From: Methanobacterium sp.
Lineage (GTDB): Archaea; Methanobacteriota; Methanobacteria; Methanobacteriales; Methanobacteriaceae
NCBI GenBank assembly: GCA_039666455.1
Contig: JAVSLW010000033.1
Coordinates: 1-40,229 of the forward strand
DNA: 40,229 nt
Reading direction: 5' to 3'
Shown here: piece after piece, positions 24,150 to 32,578 of the stretch
Numbering within the stretch: position 1 is the first letter of the stretch
Layout of the letters: each line of letters begins with the position of its first letter
The notes under the pieces: generated by a model
Told to the model about the DNA's origin: nothing
What the model saw: the letters and a program-made list of their open reading frames with translations, nothing else
The model's database searches: none
Made by a program: the position numbers and the translations under genes

Positions 24150-24625
24150 AAATAGTAATTAATGGAATTCACGCTAATTTAAGGTTCTCATCAGCCCATA
24201 TGATTCCTCTCCACGAATCCTGCGGAGGGATACATGGACATTCATATATTGTAGACGTTCAGTTTGAGGGGGAAAGAACAGGGGAATTTGGATTCGTCGT
24301 TGATTTTAAAAAAGCAAAGGATATTGTGCGTGGAATTTGTTCAAGACTTGATCACAGGGTTTTAATTCCGTCTCATAGCAAGACAATTGAATTTCAAAAA
24401 GAAGACGATAAATCCATAGAATTCAAAATCATGCAAAAAGAATACAGGCTCCCTCTTGAAGACTGCTGCCTCTTACCACTTGAGACAACATCTGCGGAGG
24501 ATCTGGCAGAATATTTCGCCGAGGAAATATCTAAACATCTAAAAGAGACAGAAAACATATCAAGCGTCCAGATATGCGTCAATGAAGGTGTTGGACAGGG
24601 TGCTTATTTCAAGAAGTCTTTATAA
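24146..24625 (+). CDS. queD: 6-carboxytetrahydropterin synthase QueD
   Basis: QueD (a PTPS homologue) converts dihydroneopterin triphosphate to 6-carboxytetrahydropterin, the second step to preQ0, the archaeosine precursor inserted in tRNA. The 159-residue protein has zinc ligands His18, His30 and His32 (SSAHMIP and GGIHGHSY), the catalytic Cys26 (HESCGG), the conserved LDHRVLIP, and PLETTSAEDLAEYFAEEI. It is longer than E. coli QueD by an insert of about 25 residues (SKTIEFQKEDDKSIEFKI). Its ATG overlaps the DUF366 stop. Confidence 0.92.
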   Translation: MKIVINGIHANLRFSSAHMIPLHESCGGIHGHSYIVDVQFEGERTGEFGFVVDFKKAKDIVRGICSRLDHRVLIPSHSKTIEFQKEDDKSIEFKIMQKEYRLPLEDCCLLPLETTSAEDLAEYFAEEISKHLKETENISSVQICVNEGVGQGAYFKKSL

Positions 24626-24646
24626 GGCCTATGTAAGTGCGTAAAA

Positions 24647-25387
24647 ATGAAAGCTGACGAAACTTTGACTGCCGACGAAAGTCGGAAGATTTTGACTGCT
24701 CGTATAAATGAGGTTTTCTCAAGTATTCAAGGTGAAGGCAAACTAATTGGTAGAAGACAGGTTTTTGTAAGATTTTCTGGATGTAATCTTAACTGTAACT
24801 ACTGTGATACTCCAATGAGCAGAGATCCAGAGTATGGGGTTCTTTTTTCAACTCGCGAACTTTTCAGTTCCATAGATAAATTGATAACTCCTGATTTTCA
24901 TTCTGTTTCTCTTACAGGAGGGGAACCATTATTACATGCTGATTTTATAAAAGAATTTCTTGAAGAATATGATTTGGACTGTTTGCTTGAAACCAACGGT
25001 TCATTGCCTGATAAAATCAAGAAAATAGTTAGTTTAATTAAATATGCCTCAGTAGACATTAAGTTACCAGAACATGATTCAACTCCAGACTATAATAAGC
25101 TGTTTAAAAACGAATTAAAATCACTAAATCTATTAATAGATGGGGGAGTAAATACATACTGTAAGGTAGTTATACTTCCTTCCACAAAAGTTAACATGAT
25201 AAGTTCAATAGCTTCGAAGATAAGTGATGAAATTTCAAATACCAAAAAACTGTCAATGGTAATACAGCCTGCAGCCCCACTGAAACTGTGGGAGGGAGGG
25301 AAGATCTTTGAAATTTCTGAAAAAGCAGGAGAATACATGGACGTATTAACAATACCTCAGGTTCATAAAATTCTCAAAATACGGTAG
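24647..25387 (+). CDS. queE: 7-carboxy-7-deazaguanine synthase QueE (radical SAM)
   Basis: QueE rearranges 6-carboxytetrahydropterin to 7-carboxy-7-deazaguanine using S-adenosylmethionine. The 246-residue protein begins the catalytic part with VFSSIQGEGKLIGRRQVFVR and has the cluster motif GCNLNCNYCDT (Cys46, Cys50, Cys53), then SLTGGEPLLH (the GGE motif) and LETNGSLP. It follows queD by 21 bases. QueC, which would finish preQ0, is not in view. The first 20 residues before INEVF are unusual and may be an alternative start region. Confidence 0.93.
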   Translation: MKADETLTADESRKILTARINEVFSSIQGEGKLIGRRQVFVRFSGCNLNCNYCDTPMSRDPEYGVLFSTRELFSSIDKLITPDFHSVSLTGGEPLLHADFIKEFLEEYDLDCLLETNGSLPDKIKKIVSLIKYASVDIKLPEHDSTPDYNKLFKNELKSLNLLIDGGVNTYCKVVILPSTKVNMISSIASKISDEISNTKKLSMVIQPAAPLKLWEGGKIFEISEKAGEYMDVLTIPQVHKILKIR

Positions 25388-25398
25388 GAGGTTTAAAA

Positions 25399-25965
25399 AT
25401 GGAAATGGAAACAAATGTAACAGTAAAAGACGCTATGACATCCAGTGTGATTACAATAAAGCCTGAAAGCAGCGTAGCTGATGCTGCATTCTTAATGACC
25501 CAGAACGAAGTGGGTTGCCTAATAGTTAAGGTCAACGATGAGCCTGAAGGTATAATTACTGAAAGCGACATCATAAACAAAGTTGTTGCGCAAGATATCA
25601 GGGCCAGCGAAATTACTGTTAAGGAAGTAATGACCAAAAACCTCATAAAAATCGACCCTGGAAGAGAATTGAACGAAGCGGCACGTTTCATGTCAAAAAT
25701 GAATATAAGAAGATTAGCTGTTGTTAAAGATGATTTACTTACCGGTATATTAACTGCAAATGACATAATGACGGTTTCTCCAGAACTTACTGAAATTCTG
25801 GTTGAAAATGCTAGAATGGAAAATCAGATGGATTTTAATCGTGAAGAAAGCCCAGTACCTGGAGTTTGTGAAACATGTGGGAATTTTATGGATTATTTAG
25901 ATGAAATTGACGGTAAATTCGTCTGTGAAGAATGTAAAGAAGATTTAGAAGGTGATTTAATTTGA
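25399..25965 (+). CDS. CBS-domain pair protein with C-terminal zinc ribbon
   Basis: A 188-residue protein with two CBS motifs (about 9-65 and 70-125), the typical adenosine-nucleotide-binding Bateman module, seen as VKDAMTSSVITIKPE...GIITESDII and VKEVMTKNLIKIDPG...GILTANDIM. The tail has a zinc ribbon, VCETCGNFMDYL and FVCEECKEDL. It is the first of five consecutive CBS genes. AGGAGG lies just before the ATG, 11 bases after queE, so it may continue the queE transcript. Ligand and partner are unknown. Confidence 0.88.
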   Translation: MEMETNVTVKDAMTSSVITIKPESSVADAAFLMTQNEVGCLIVKVNDEPEGIITESDIINKVVAQDIRASEITVKEVMTKNLIKIDPGRELNEAARFMSKMNIRRLAVVKDDLLTGILTANDIMTVSPELTEILVENARMENQMDFNREESPVPGVCETCGNFMDYLDEIDGKFVCEECKEDLEGDLI

Positions 25966-26774
25966 ACTATGTTAAAGATGTTATGACACCAGATCCGGTT
26001 ACAGTTTCTGTAGACACATATGCAACTAAAGTGAGATCTATTTTAAGGGATGAAAGTTTTAGATGCGTCCCTGTTGTATATGGAAACCATCTGGAAGGAA
26101 TGATTACCCGTGGAAATATGATTAAGATATCTGCTACAAAGTCCAACATCGAAGCTCGTGGGATTATGGAAAGCCCAAAAGTTATTGCCAGACCAGATAT
26201 GGAAGTTGCAGAAATTTCAAGGAAACTACTGGAAGCAGACATTGTTCAAGCACCTGTTGTTAGATCAGAAGATAGTATGGATCTTGTAGGCATAATAACT
26301 GTTGCTGATATCCTTGAAAATGTACTTGAAAGGAAATTAAAGCCCTTAAAACAGAATGTTGGTGAAATAACAGTTAGAAATGTTGTTACCTGTAACTATG
26401 ATGATCCTCTATCAAAAGTGTGGGAAAAAATGGACGATACAGGTTTTTCTGGACTTCCTGTAATTAAAAAGAACAAGATCATAGGCATGATCACAAGGAA
26501 AGATATAATAAACTCAGGTCACCTGAAAATATCTAAAGATGGGGGAAATAAGAAACCTCCCAAGGTGGAAAGTATCATGAAGACTCCACCAATAGTTATT
26601 ACTCCGGATAAGGGTATAAACGAAGCCGCTGAATTAATGATCAAATTTAATATTGGGAGACTACCAGTTGTAGATAATCCTGTATATGTAAAAAATGAAC
26701 CCCATAGAGTAAAAGAAGCTGATCTTATAGGTATAGTTTCAAGAGAAGATATTTTAGGGTCGTACATAAATTGA
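25962..26774 (+). CDS. Four-CBS-domain protein
   Basis: A 270-residue protein made almost entirely of four CBS motifs (two Bateman modules). Each opens with a DVMTPDPVTV, GIMESPKVIA, VRNVVTCNYDD or SIMKTPPIVI type strand and closes with a GMIT, GIIT, GMITRKDII or GIVSREDIL strand. The start is TTG overlapping the previous stop (TTGA), with GGTGATT eight bases upstream, so translation is coupled. Such proteins sense AMP, ATP or S-adenosylmethionine; no effector domain is attached, so it probably regulates a partner. Confidence 0.87.
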   Translation: MNYVKDVMTPDPVTVSVDTYATKVRSILRDESFRCVPVVYGNHLEGMITRGNMIKISATKSNIEARGIMESPKVIARPDMEVAEISRKLLEADIVQAPVVRSEDSMDLVGIITVADILENVLERKLKPLKQNVGEITVRNVVTCNYDDPLSKVWEKMDDTGFSGLPVIKKNKIIGMITRKDIINSGHLKISKDGGNKKPPKVESIMKTPPIVITPDKGINEAAELMIKFNIGRLPVVDNPVYVKNEPHRVKEADLIGIVSREDILGSYIN

Positions 26775-26851
26775 TTTTCCAAAGTTCAGACTTGAAGTAT
26801 CAACATTGATTTTTATGTATTATTTTATTTCATATTTATGTGAGGTGTACT

Positions 26852-27793
26852 ATGAGAAGAAAAGAACTAATTAATGTGGTGAAATCCAGAGAAAGAGCTC
26901 CCCTGGAGTTTGAAACACATATAGCAGAACATGAGGGCGATGTTATGAGTATCGCCAAAAAAGAAGTAATTACAGTGCCCCAAAGTGCAACAATAAAAGA
27001 ATCTGCCGAAATAATGGTAAAGAACAAATTCAGAAGGCTACCTGTAACAGATCCTGGAACTGGAAAAATTCTGGGAATAGTAACATCGATGGACATATTG
27101 AATTTTTTAGGCGGTGGCGATAAATACCAGATTTTAGAGAAAAAACACGATGGTAACTTCTTATCTGCCATAAATGAATCTGTAAAAGAGATTATGACCA
27201 GAAAAGTGGAATTTTTGAATAATAAAAGTTCCATGGGAGATGCCCTATCTAAAATGCTTGAAAAAAAGGTCGGTGCACTTCCAGTAGTTGATTCAAATGA
27301 AAAAATAGTGGGAATTGTATCAGAAAGAGATTTTGCAATGCTTCTTTCAGGAGTATTAACTGATGAAGCTGTTGAAGATTATATGACCTCTTCTGTAATC
27401 AGCACAACACCGGGAACAAGAATTGAAGGCGCTACCAAAATAATGGTGAGAAATAGATTAAGAAGAATTCCTGTTACAGGAGAAGAAAGGAAAACACCCC
27501 ATCCTGAGAATGATAAACTTGTGGGAATCGTTACATCAACTGATGTTCTTGAATTCCTCGGTAAAAACACAGCATTTGAAAAAATAATAACAAACAATGC
27601 TGATGAAGTTTTAAACACCAGCATATCTGATATAATGGAGAAAAATGTCATTACAGCCAGCATATATACACGATTAAGTGATGTAGCAGCTATAATGAAA
27701 AAAGAAGATATTGGAGGGCTACCAATAGTTAGAGATGATGAATTACTGGGAATAATTACAGAAAGTGACATTTTAAGGGCAATAAGTGGATAG
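26852..27793 (+). CDS. Four-CBS-domain protein
   Basis: A 313-residue protein. After a basic N-terminus (MRRKELINVVKSRERAPLEF) come four CBS motifs, recognisable by VITVPQSATIKESAEIMVKN, EIMTRKVEFLNNKS, DYMTSSVISTTPGTRI and DIMEKNVITASIYT, each ending in a GIV or GII-T/S-x-D/S-D strand. ATG 26852 is preceded by AGGTG. The 77-base gap before it includes a TATA-like stretch, so it may start a second transcript. Role as for its neighbours. Confidence 0.86.
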   Translation: MRRKELINVVKSRERAPLEFETHIAEHEGDVMSIAKKEVITVPQSATIKESAEIMVKNKFRRLPVTDPGTGKILGIVTSMDILNFLGGGDKYQILEKKHDGNFLSAINESVKEIMTRKVEFLNNKSSMGDALSKMLEKKVGALPVVDSNEKIVGIVSERDFAMLLSGVLTDEAVEDYMTSSVISTTPGTRIEGATKIMVRNRLRRIPVTGEERKTPHPENDKLVGIVTSTDVLEFLGKNTAFEKIITNNADEVLNTSISDIMEKNVITASIYTRLSDVAAIMKKEDIGGLPIVRDDELLGIITESDILRAISG

Positions 27794-27803
27794 GGGTTTT
27801 ATC

Positions 27804-28646
27804 ATGAAAGTTAATGATGTAATGAGCAGCGAAGTAATTGTAATTGGCCAGAACGAACATGTAAGTCATGCCAGAAATCTAATGCTTAAACATGGACTAA
27901 GCAGAGTCGTAGTTGTAGACAAAGACGAAAATCCAGTTGGGATCGTTACAGAAAAAGACCTGGCACGTAAATTAAGGGGAAGCGGCCCTGCATGGAAGAG
28001 AAGGCCCATTGATAAAATCTCAATTAGAAGAATCATGAGCAGCAGCATTCATACAATAGGTGCAGATGAAGACGTTAAAAATGCAGTAGAGATCATGATA
28101 AGAAATAAAATAAGTTCTGTTCCTGTTGTGGACTCTGAAGGACTGGCAGGAATAATAACAAAGACCGACCTCATGAAATTTTACATTTCAAAATACGCAG
28201 GCAGATGGAAAATCAGAGAGCTCATGACCGGAGATGTGGTCACTGTAAACCAGAATCACACTCTAAGCCACGTTATACGCCTTATGGATGAAAATAAAAT
28301 ATACGGGCTTGTTGTAATGTTTGACAGCGAAATTGCAGGAATTATAACTCCTGCAGATATTTCCTTTGCCAGGATTGATGATCCTGAAACAGGAGTAAGT
28401 ATGGAAAGGATTTACTTTGTAAGGCAGCTTGCAGAAGGTGGAGACAAAAGAAAAGCCAGAGACGTGTCCATGCTCACAGCCGGAGATATCATGAGTGAGG
28501 ATTTTGTGCAGATAGGTCCAGATGCAGATGCACTGGAAGCTGCAAAGCTCATGTCCAGTGAAGGTGCCAGCCATATTCCTGTTGTGGAGGGCAAAGATCT
28601 GGTCGGTATAATAACAAGAACTGATATAATCAAAGGAATTCAGTAG
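27804..28646 (+). CDS. Four-CBS-domain protein
   Basis: A 280-residue protein with four CBS motifs: VNDVMSSEVIVIGQNEHV, IRRIMSSSIHTIGADEDV, IRELMTGDVVTVNQNHTL and AGDIMSEDFVQIGPDADA, each closed by GIVTEKDLA, GIITKTDLM, GIITPADIS and GIITRTDII. ATG 27804 with AGGGGT upstream is chosen over a GTG 18 bases earlier. It overlaps nothing, but begins 11 bases after the previous stop. The opening MSSEVI(V/G)I is shared with the next gene, so the two are recent duplicates. Confidence 0.87.
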   Translation: MKVNDVMSSEVIVIGQNEHVSHARNLMLKHGLSRVVVVDKDENPVGIVTEKDLARKLRGSGPAWKRRPIDKISIRRIMSSSIHTIGADEDVKNAVEIMIRNKISSVPVVDSEGLAGIITKTDLMKFYISKYAGRWKIRELMTGDVVTVNQNHTLSHVIRLMDENKIYGLVVMFDSEIAGIITPADISFARIDDPETGVSMERIYFVRQLAEGGDKRKARDVSMLTAGDIMSEDFVQIGPDADALEAAKLMSSEGASHIPVVEGKDLVGIITRTDIIKGIQ

Positions 28647-28656
28647 GGGGATAAAC

Positions 28657-29481
28657 ATGCGTGTAAAAGATATAATGAGCAGCGAAGTAATTGGAATAGA
28701 TAAAGACCAGAACATCCACGATGCATTAAAACTCATGAAAAAACACAGAATTTCAAGATTAGCAGTTTTAAATGGACACGGAAGGAATAATAAAGAATTA
28801 GTTGGAATTATAACAGAAAAAGATATTGCTTCAAGGCTTGGTTCATCAAAATACGGTAACCTCCCACCTTCCCATTTCCATGTATCAACGGTAATGAGTA
28901 CAGAGGTCATAACCGTAGAAAGCAAAGAGACCATTGGGAATGCTGCAAAATTGATGGTTGATAACAAAATTGGAGGATTACCTGTTGTGGATGATGATGA
29001 TTTAGTGGGAATTGTTACCAAGACAGATTTTGTCAAAACATGCCAGGGAGTGCCCTACACTAACACTCTTATAAAAGAAAGAATGGAAACAGATTTAATG
29101 ACCATTAACTCTAAGGATAGACTTGTTCATGCAAGAAGAATGATTGTTGATGAAGATCTGGGAAGGCTTCTTGTAATGGACGACGGTAGTATTGAAGGGA
29201 TAATAACCGCAAAGGACATAGCTTGCTCAATGATATCCTTTAGAAAAGTTGTTCCAGACAAATACCAGTCTTCAAGAATAAGAAATCTCCTTGTAGAAGA
29301 TATTATGACTCAAAATGTGCACACAATTTTAGAAAGTGCTACAATAGCCGATGCTTCAACCATGATGGTGAATGAAGAGTGCAGCGGAATACCAGCTGTG
29401 GATGATACAGGTAGTGTTAAAGGAATGATCACTAAAACAGATATCATGAAATTCATTGTTGACCTGGAGGAGGTCAGCTGA
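28657..29481 (+). CDS. Four-CBS-domain protein
   Basis: A 274-residue protein, the last of the five, with motifs VKDIMSSEVIGIDKDQNI, VSTVMSTEVITVESKETI, METDLMTINSKDRLVHARRM and VEDIMTQNVHTILESATI, each followed by a GII, GIV, GII or GMI-T-x-x-D strand. GGGGGATAAAC precedes the ATG. Its stop TGA overlaps the proposed CTG start of the RNA ligase, so the CBS protein and ligase are probably made together. Confidence 0.87.
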   Translation: MRVKDIMSSEVIGIDKDQNIHDALKLMKKHRISRLAVLNGHGRNNKELVGIITEKDIASRLGSSKYGNLPPSHFHVSTVMSTEVITVESKETIGNAAKLMVDNKIGGLPVVDDDDLVGIVTKTDFVKTCQGVPYTNTLIKERMETDLMTINSKDRLVHARRMIVDEDLGRLLVMDDGSIEGIITAKDIACSMISFRKVVPDKYQSSRIRNLLVEDIMTQNVHTILESATIADASTMMVNEECSGIPAVDDTGSVKGMITKTDIMKFIVDLEEVS

Positions 29482-30734
29482 ATTTACCTGAAATTAAATG
29501 CCCGGATTGTGATTTGAAGATGAACATTGATTGGAGGAGGAATAACTCCTTCAACAATTTCTTTTTTCATTGTTCCTCATGCAATCTGGAATCCAGAGTG
29601 GTTATTGAGAATTTTTTAGATAAAAAACTTCAAGAAATCCTTGGAGTTAAGGCAGAAAGGCTTAATCACGCTATAGAAAAAGGAATTATTAAATTTTTTG
29701 ATTTTAAAGGTATCCCTGCACTCCAGTTTAAAAAAGATGTTGGTAAAGTTGAATCTGGAACTGTAATTTACTTTAAAGAAAAAATAGAAGTTATAAGAGG
29801 CTTTCCAAAGACCAGAAGAACTTTGATGCTCTCACCAACTATTGAAAATCATTTTGAAAACAGAGTTGTTGTAGAAGAGAAGATGAATGGTTACAATGTC
29901 CGTATAGCTTCTATTGGAGATGAAATAATTGCTCTAACAAGGGGAGGGTATATATGTCCTTATACCACCAAAAAAGCCGTGGAAATAATGGATCTTAGCA
30001 ATTTTTTCAATGATAACCATGATCTTGTAATTTGTGGAGAAATGGTAGGTACAGATAACCCTTATGTTTCTCACCACTACCTGGAAATAGGCAGTCTGGG
30101 TTTTAGAGTTTTTGACCTTCGAAAAAAGACTTCAAATGAGCCTCTACCCCTTAAAGAGAAATATAAACTCCTTCAAAAATATAATCTCCCATCTGTACGC
30201 GTTTTAGGAACTTTTAATGTTAAAGATGCAGCCGAATACATTAAAAAAATAGTTAAAAAAATTGGGGAAGAGAACAGGGAAGGAATAGTGATGAAAGACC
30301 CTCAAATGGAGATCGGTCCCCTGAAATACACCTCATCCCAGGCCCACGACGATGAGATAAAATATGCATTTACCTATCCATTTGACTTTGGAAGGGATTT
30401 CTTCTTCAGCAGAGTTATAAGAGAAGGATTCCAGGCATTTGAAATGGATGAAAGTGAAGAAGAAGTTCAAGAGAGAGCAAAAAGACTTGGAGAATCAATT
30501 CTCTATCCCATGCTTGCCACCATAAAGAATGTGTCCTCTGGAAATATTGCAGGCGAAGACATGGTTATAGATGTTGAAAACAGGGAAGAAGCAGAAAAAT
30601 TCCTGCGCCATCTGCATGATCTTGGAGTTTACGCAATTTTAATAGAATTTAAAGATAATAAAGCAGTTATAAGAAGAATATACCAATCTACAACCGATAA
30701 AATCAATAATTTTCTTAATGGAGGGCTTTATTAA
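29478..30734 (+). CDS. ATP-dependent RNA ligase, Rnl3 type, with N-terminal zinc ribbon
   Basis: It joins RNA ends through an enzyme-AMP intermediate. Motif I is EEKMNGYNVR, the lysine being residue 135 from the start used here; further nucleotidyltransferase motifs are ICGEMVG, GFRVFDL, REGIVMKDP and GPLKYTSSQ. The C-terminal helical domain fits the archaeal Rnl3 (MthRnl) family. Upstream of the family core the frame encodes KCPDC (Cys8, Cys11) and FHCSSC (Cys32, Cys35), a clear zinc ribbon. No ATG, GTG or TTG precedes it: the only start-like codon is CTG at 29478, placed right after GGAGGAGGTCAG and overlapping the CBS stop as CTGA. A TTG at 29514 would lose the first Cys pair. End and family are certain; the start is my inference. 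Confidence 0.9.
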   Translation: MNLPEIKCPDCDLKMNIDWRRNNSFNNFFFHCSSCNLESRVVIENFLDKKLQEILGVKAERLNHAIEKGIIKFFDFKGIPALQFKKDVGKVESGTVIYFKEKIEVIRGFPKTRRTLMLSPTIENHFENRVVVEEKMNGYNVRIASIGDEIIALTRGGYICPYTTKKAVEIMDLSNFFNDNHDLVICGEMVGTDNPYVSHHYLEIGSLGFRVFDLRKKTSNEPLPLKEKYKLLQKYNLPSVRVLGTFNVKDAAEYIKKIVKKIGEENREGIVMKDPQMEIGPLKYTSSQAHDDEIKYAFTYPFDFGRDFFFSRVIREGFQAFEMDESEEEVQERAKRLGESILYPMLATIKNVSSGNIAGEDMVIDVENREEAEKFLRHLHDLGVYAILIEFKDNKAVIRRIYQSTTDKINNFLNGGLY

Positions 30735-30739
30735 ATAGG

Positions 30740-30875
30740 GGCTGTCCAATAATTGATTGTTATTATTAATTTTTCCTTAATTATATTCTGGCTGACAGTT
30801 GCTGGGTCGCATTTAAGCCTTTTTACCTGCAAATCTAACATAAGGTTTTTCATGTATTCTAATACCTATTTACAG
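30740..30875 (-). mobile_element. Possible IS end remnant
   Basis: GGGGCTGTCCAATA at 30739-30752 resembles the GGGCTGTCC termini of many archaeal insertion sequences. Reading inward on the minus strand, an open frame (EYMKNLMLDLQVKRLKCDPA, then TVSQNIIKEKL) leads into it, like the end of a transposase gene. No other terminus was found. It lies between the RNA ligase and the SpoIIM gene, at the edge of the C39/SpoIIM locus. Confidence 0.35.
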
Positions 30876-31643
30876 TCATGCTATGTGTTGTAGCCAGTAA
30901 TTTGTCCAAAATGGTGCCCATAAGCTTTCTAAAAGTGCTGCAATTATTAATAGAATTATTATTTTGGGCATTGTATTTTTAAGCTCATATATCATAACCT
31001 CTTTAATAGTTTTTAAAGTGCTTTTAATCCCATTTCTTCTTATAGATATGTATGCTTTAAAAGACTTTAAAGATATTCTAATACCGGCTATGCAGGCTAA
31101 ATAGATGGCATAAAACTCAGGATATATATGAAATGACCCAATCCAAAGTATAACACCTTCAAAACCATGAAAACTTATATTTGCTGCTATATAACCAGTT
31201 GCAAATCCAACAGTATCTATTAATGTGATATAAGGATAGATTATAGTGGGACCTGTTAAAATTGTTATAAATGAATATAATAAATTATTCCACAAAAGAA
31301 AAATAAAACGGTTTGCAATTTCCATGTCAATGAATTCTTTATTAAGACCAATTTCTGTTGGATGCATATAACCTGTGATTGCTGCCACTATAATTTGGCC
31401 AAGTATTATAGTTAGTATGGAACTACAAAACAGGATTTTTCTTTTTCTTTTAACAAACGTGGAAAGTATACCTAAACAAATTCCAAGCATCAAAACTATA
31501 GAACTTAAATGAAATATTTCGATTTTAAGATGGGTTAAAAAAGCATATTCGAAAAATCCAGTAATACCTGCAAAGAATGTTAATATAATTGTTGCTGTTA
31601 TTCCAAGCACTGTAAATTTATTTATTTTAAGCATAATAACCAT
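30876..31643 (-). CDS. SpoIIM/DUF95-family membrane protein
   Basis: A 255-residue integral membrane protein with about six hydrophobic helices. The family core is seen in FLLWNNLLYSFITILTGPTI followed by a Gly-rich helix, and in HIYPEFYAIYLACIAGIRIS, where a conserved Glu sits in the membrane as in SpoIIM (H-x-x-E). DUF95 proteins occur in circular bacteriocin gene clusters, where they are needed for maturation, secretion or immunity. Here it is the last gene of the minus-strand series that begins with the C39 protein. A hairpin (31655-31688) precedes it, so expression may be reduced or separate. The first ATG lacks a good ribosome site; MLKINKF nine bases later is an alternative. Confidence 0.78.
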   Translation of the reverse strand: MVIMLKINKFTVLGITATIILTFFAGITGFFEYAFLTHLKIEIFHLSSIVLMLGICLGILSTFVKRKRKILFCSSILTIILGQIIVAAITGYMHPTEIGLNKEFIDMEIANRFIFLLWNNLLYSFITILTGPTIIYPYITLIDTVGFATGYIAANISFHGFEGVILWIGSFHIYPEFYAIYLACIAGIRISLKSFKAYISIRRNGIKSTLKTIKEVMIYELKNTMPKIIILLIIAALLESLWAPFWTNYWLQHIA

Positions 31644-31654
31644 TATTTATCATT

Positions 31655-31688
31655 AAAAATTGGAATGGAGGTCTAACCTCCAATTTTT
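31655..31688 (-). terminator. Hairpin between the C39 pseudogene and SpoIIM gene
   Basis: AAAAATTGGA (31655-31664) pairs with TCCAATTTTT (31679-31688); an alternative perfect stem TGGAGGT-TAG-ACCTCCA lies within it. On the minus strand the stem is followed by a run of five T. It sits right at the end of the C39 pseudogene and probably ends or attenuates transcription before the SpoIIM gene. Confidence 0.55.
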
Positions 31689-32452
31689 ATCTTCTGAATC
31701 TTCTTTGTCCACGTTGTTGTGCACGTGCTGCTGGAATACCGTAAATGGGCGCATTACCTCTAATACTCCACGTAGTATTGTTTCCAGTTCCAATGGACCT
31801 CAGCAAGGGATTGGTCTTGTATATGTGAAAATCTCTGCTCAGGTTCAATGTTTTCCTTGCTGGGGTCAGCAAGGTAAACACTTTCATTGGTTATTTCCAT
31901 TACCACGCTGTAGTGTCCTTCACATTGATTGTTACAAAAGACTATGTTGTTGGGTTTAAGATCATCAACTGATAATTTCATACCAGTTGCACTTAAACCT
32001 TTTGACTGTGTAGCCCGTACCAGGCCGTACATGTTTGTCCCTAATTTATCTGTGCCACTTAGAACCATGAGTTTCTGTTCTGTTACGTTGATTCCTATGT
32101 TCTGCAGCACTGTTGCAAGCGCAGCTGGCCCGCAACTGTAATCTGTACTCTGCATTACAATTCCACTGGTATCTGTTTGTGGAATTGTAACATTGACAGT
32201 ATAGTTATCTAAACTGTCATTTAAATCCAGAAGTTGCATATCCACGCTTTCTGTGGCCCCATCACTTGCTGGTACTGAGGAATTATCATTTTCTACAGTA
32301 TCAAGCTCCATAGCTGTATTTAATGTTTCTATAGAACTATTCTGTTCTACAGTTGTGTTGAATGTCTCATTTATCTGAGATTCAACTCCTTTTCCTCGAA
32401 CTGTTAAATCAGCAGTTTGAGTTATTTCACTATTTTTGACAGAGTCATCACT
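31687..32452 (-). pseudogene. Decayed second C39-peptidase gene
   Basis: This paralogue of the 32985-34118 gene still encodes the C39 core: STDYSCGPAALATVLQNIGI, GLSATGMKLSVDDLKPNNIV, EGHYSVV and LADPS, so Cys, His and Asp are kept. Two lesions make it a pseudogene. The frame upstream of MELDTV continues (TVRGKGVESQINETFNTT) to a TAG at 32453 with no start and no signal peptide. At 31842-31843 one extra base shifts the frame: without it NIELSRDFHIY would follow, as in the intact copy (NIVLSREEF), ending PAARAQQRGQRRFRR at 31687. As it stands, translation from the internal ATG at 32311 would give a 183-residue cytoplasmic protein. Its expected C-terminus is Arg-rich, unlike the hydrophobic tail of the intact copy. 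Confidence 0.75.
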
Positions 32453-32453
32453 C

Positions 32454-32562
32454 TAACACTTCCTTTGTCATTGAATAAAAAATATTCAGCTATCAAGCAC
32501 ACGATGTTTTCTGCTTGATAGCTTAATGGATAGTTAATTCTTTACAGTGTTGAGCGTCTATC
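32454..32562 (-). repeat. Duplicated C39-gene end, copy 1 (relic)
   Basis: This 109-bp block matches 32899-33003 closely, with scattered differences. Copy 2 contains the last codons of the intact C39 gene, its hairpin and the ribosome site of the small membrane protein. Copy 1 keeps the same parts without either gene: RIDAQR becomes IDAQH and reads on, and the Shine-Dalgarno GGAGGTG has become GGAAGTG. It is the footprint of a lost C39 unit. Confidence 0.7.
32489..32522 (-). terminator. Strong hairpin in the relic C39 end
   Basis: GCTATCAAGCA (32489-32499) and TGCTTGATAGC (32512-32522) are perfect 11-bp arms with a 12-base loop. On the minus strand the stem is followed by GAATATTTTTTATT, like an intrinsic terminator. 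It falls between the small membrane protein and the C39 pseudogene. Confidence 0.6.
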
Positions 32563-32578
32563 ACTCAAATTGCATTAG

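Noticed and set aside
28263..29036. A 257-codon minus-strand frame across two CBS genes.
   Set aside because: Antisense shadow; both plus-strand genes have continuous CBS motifs and ribosome sites.
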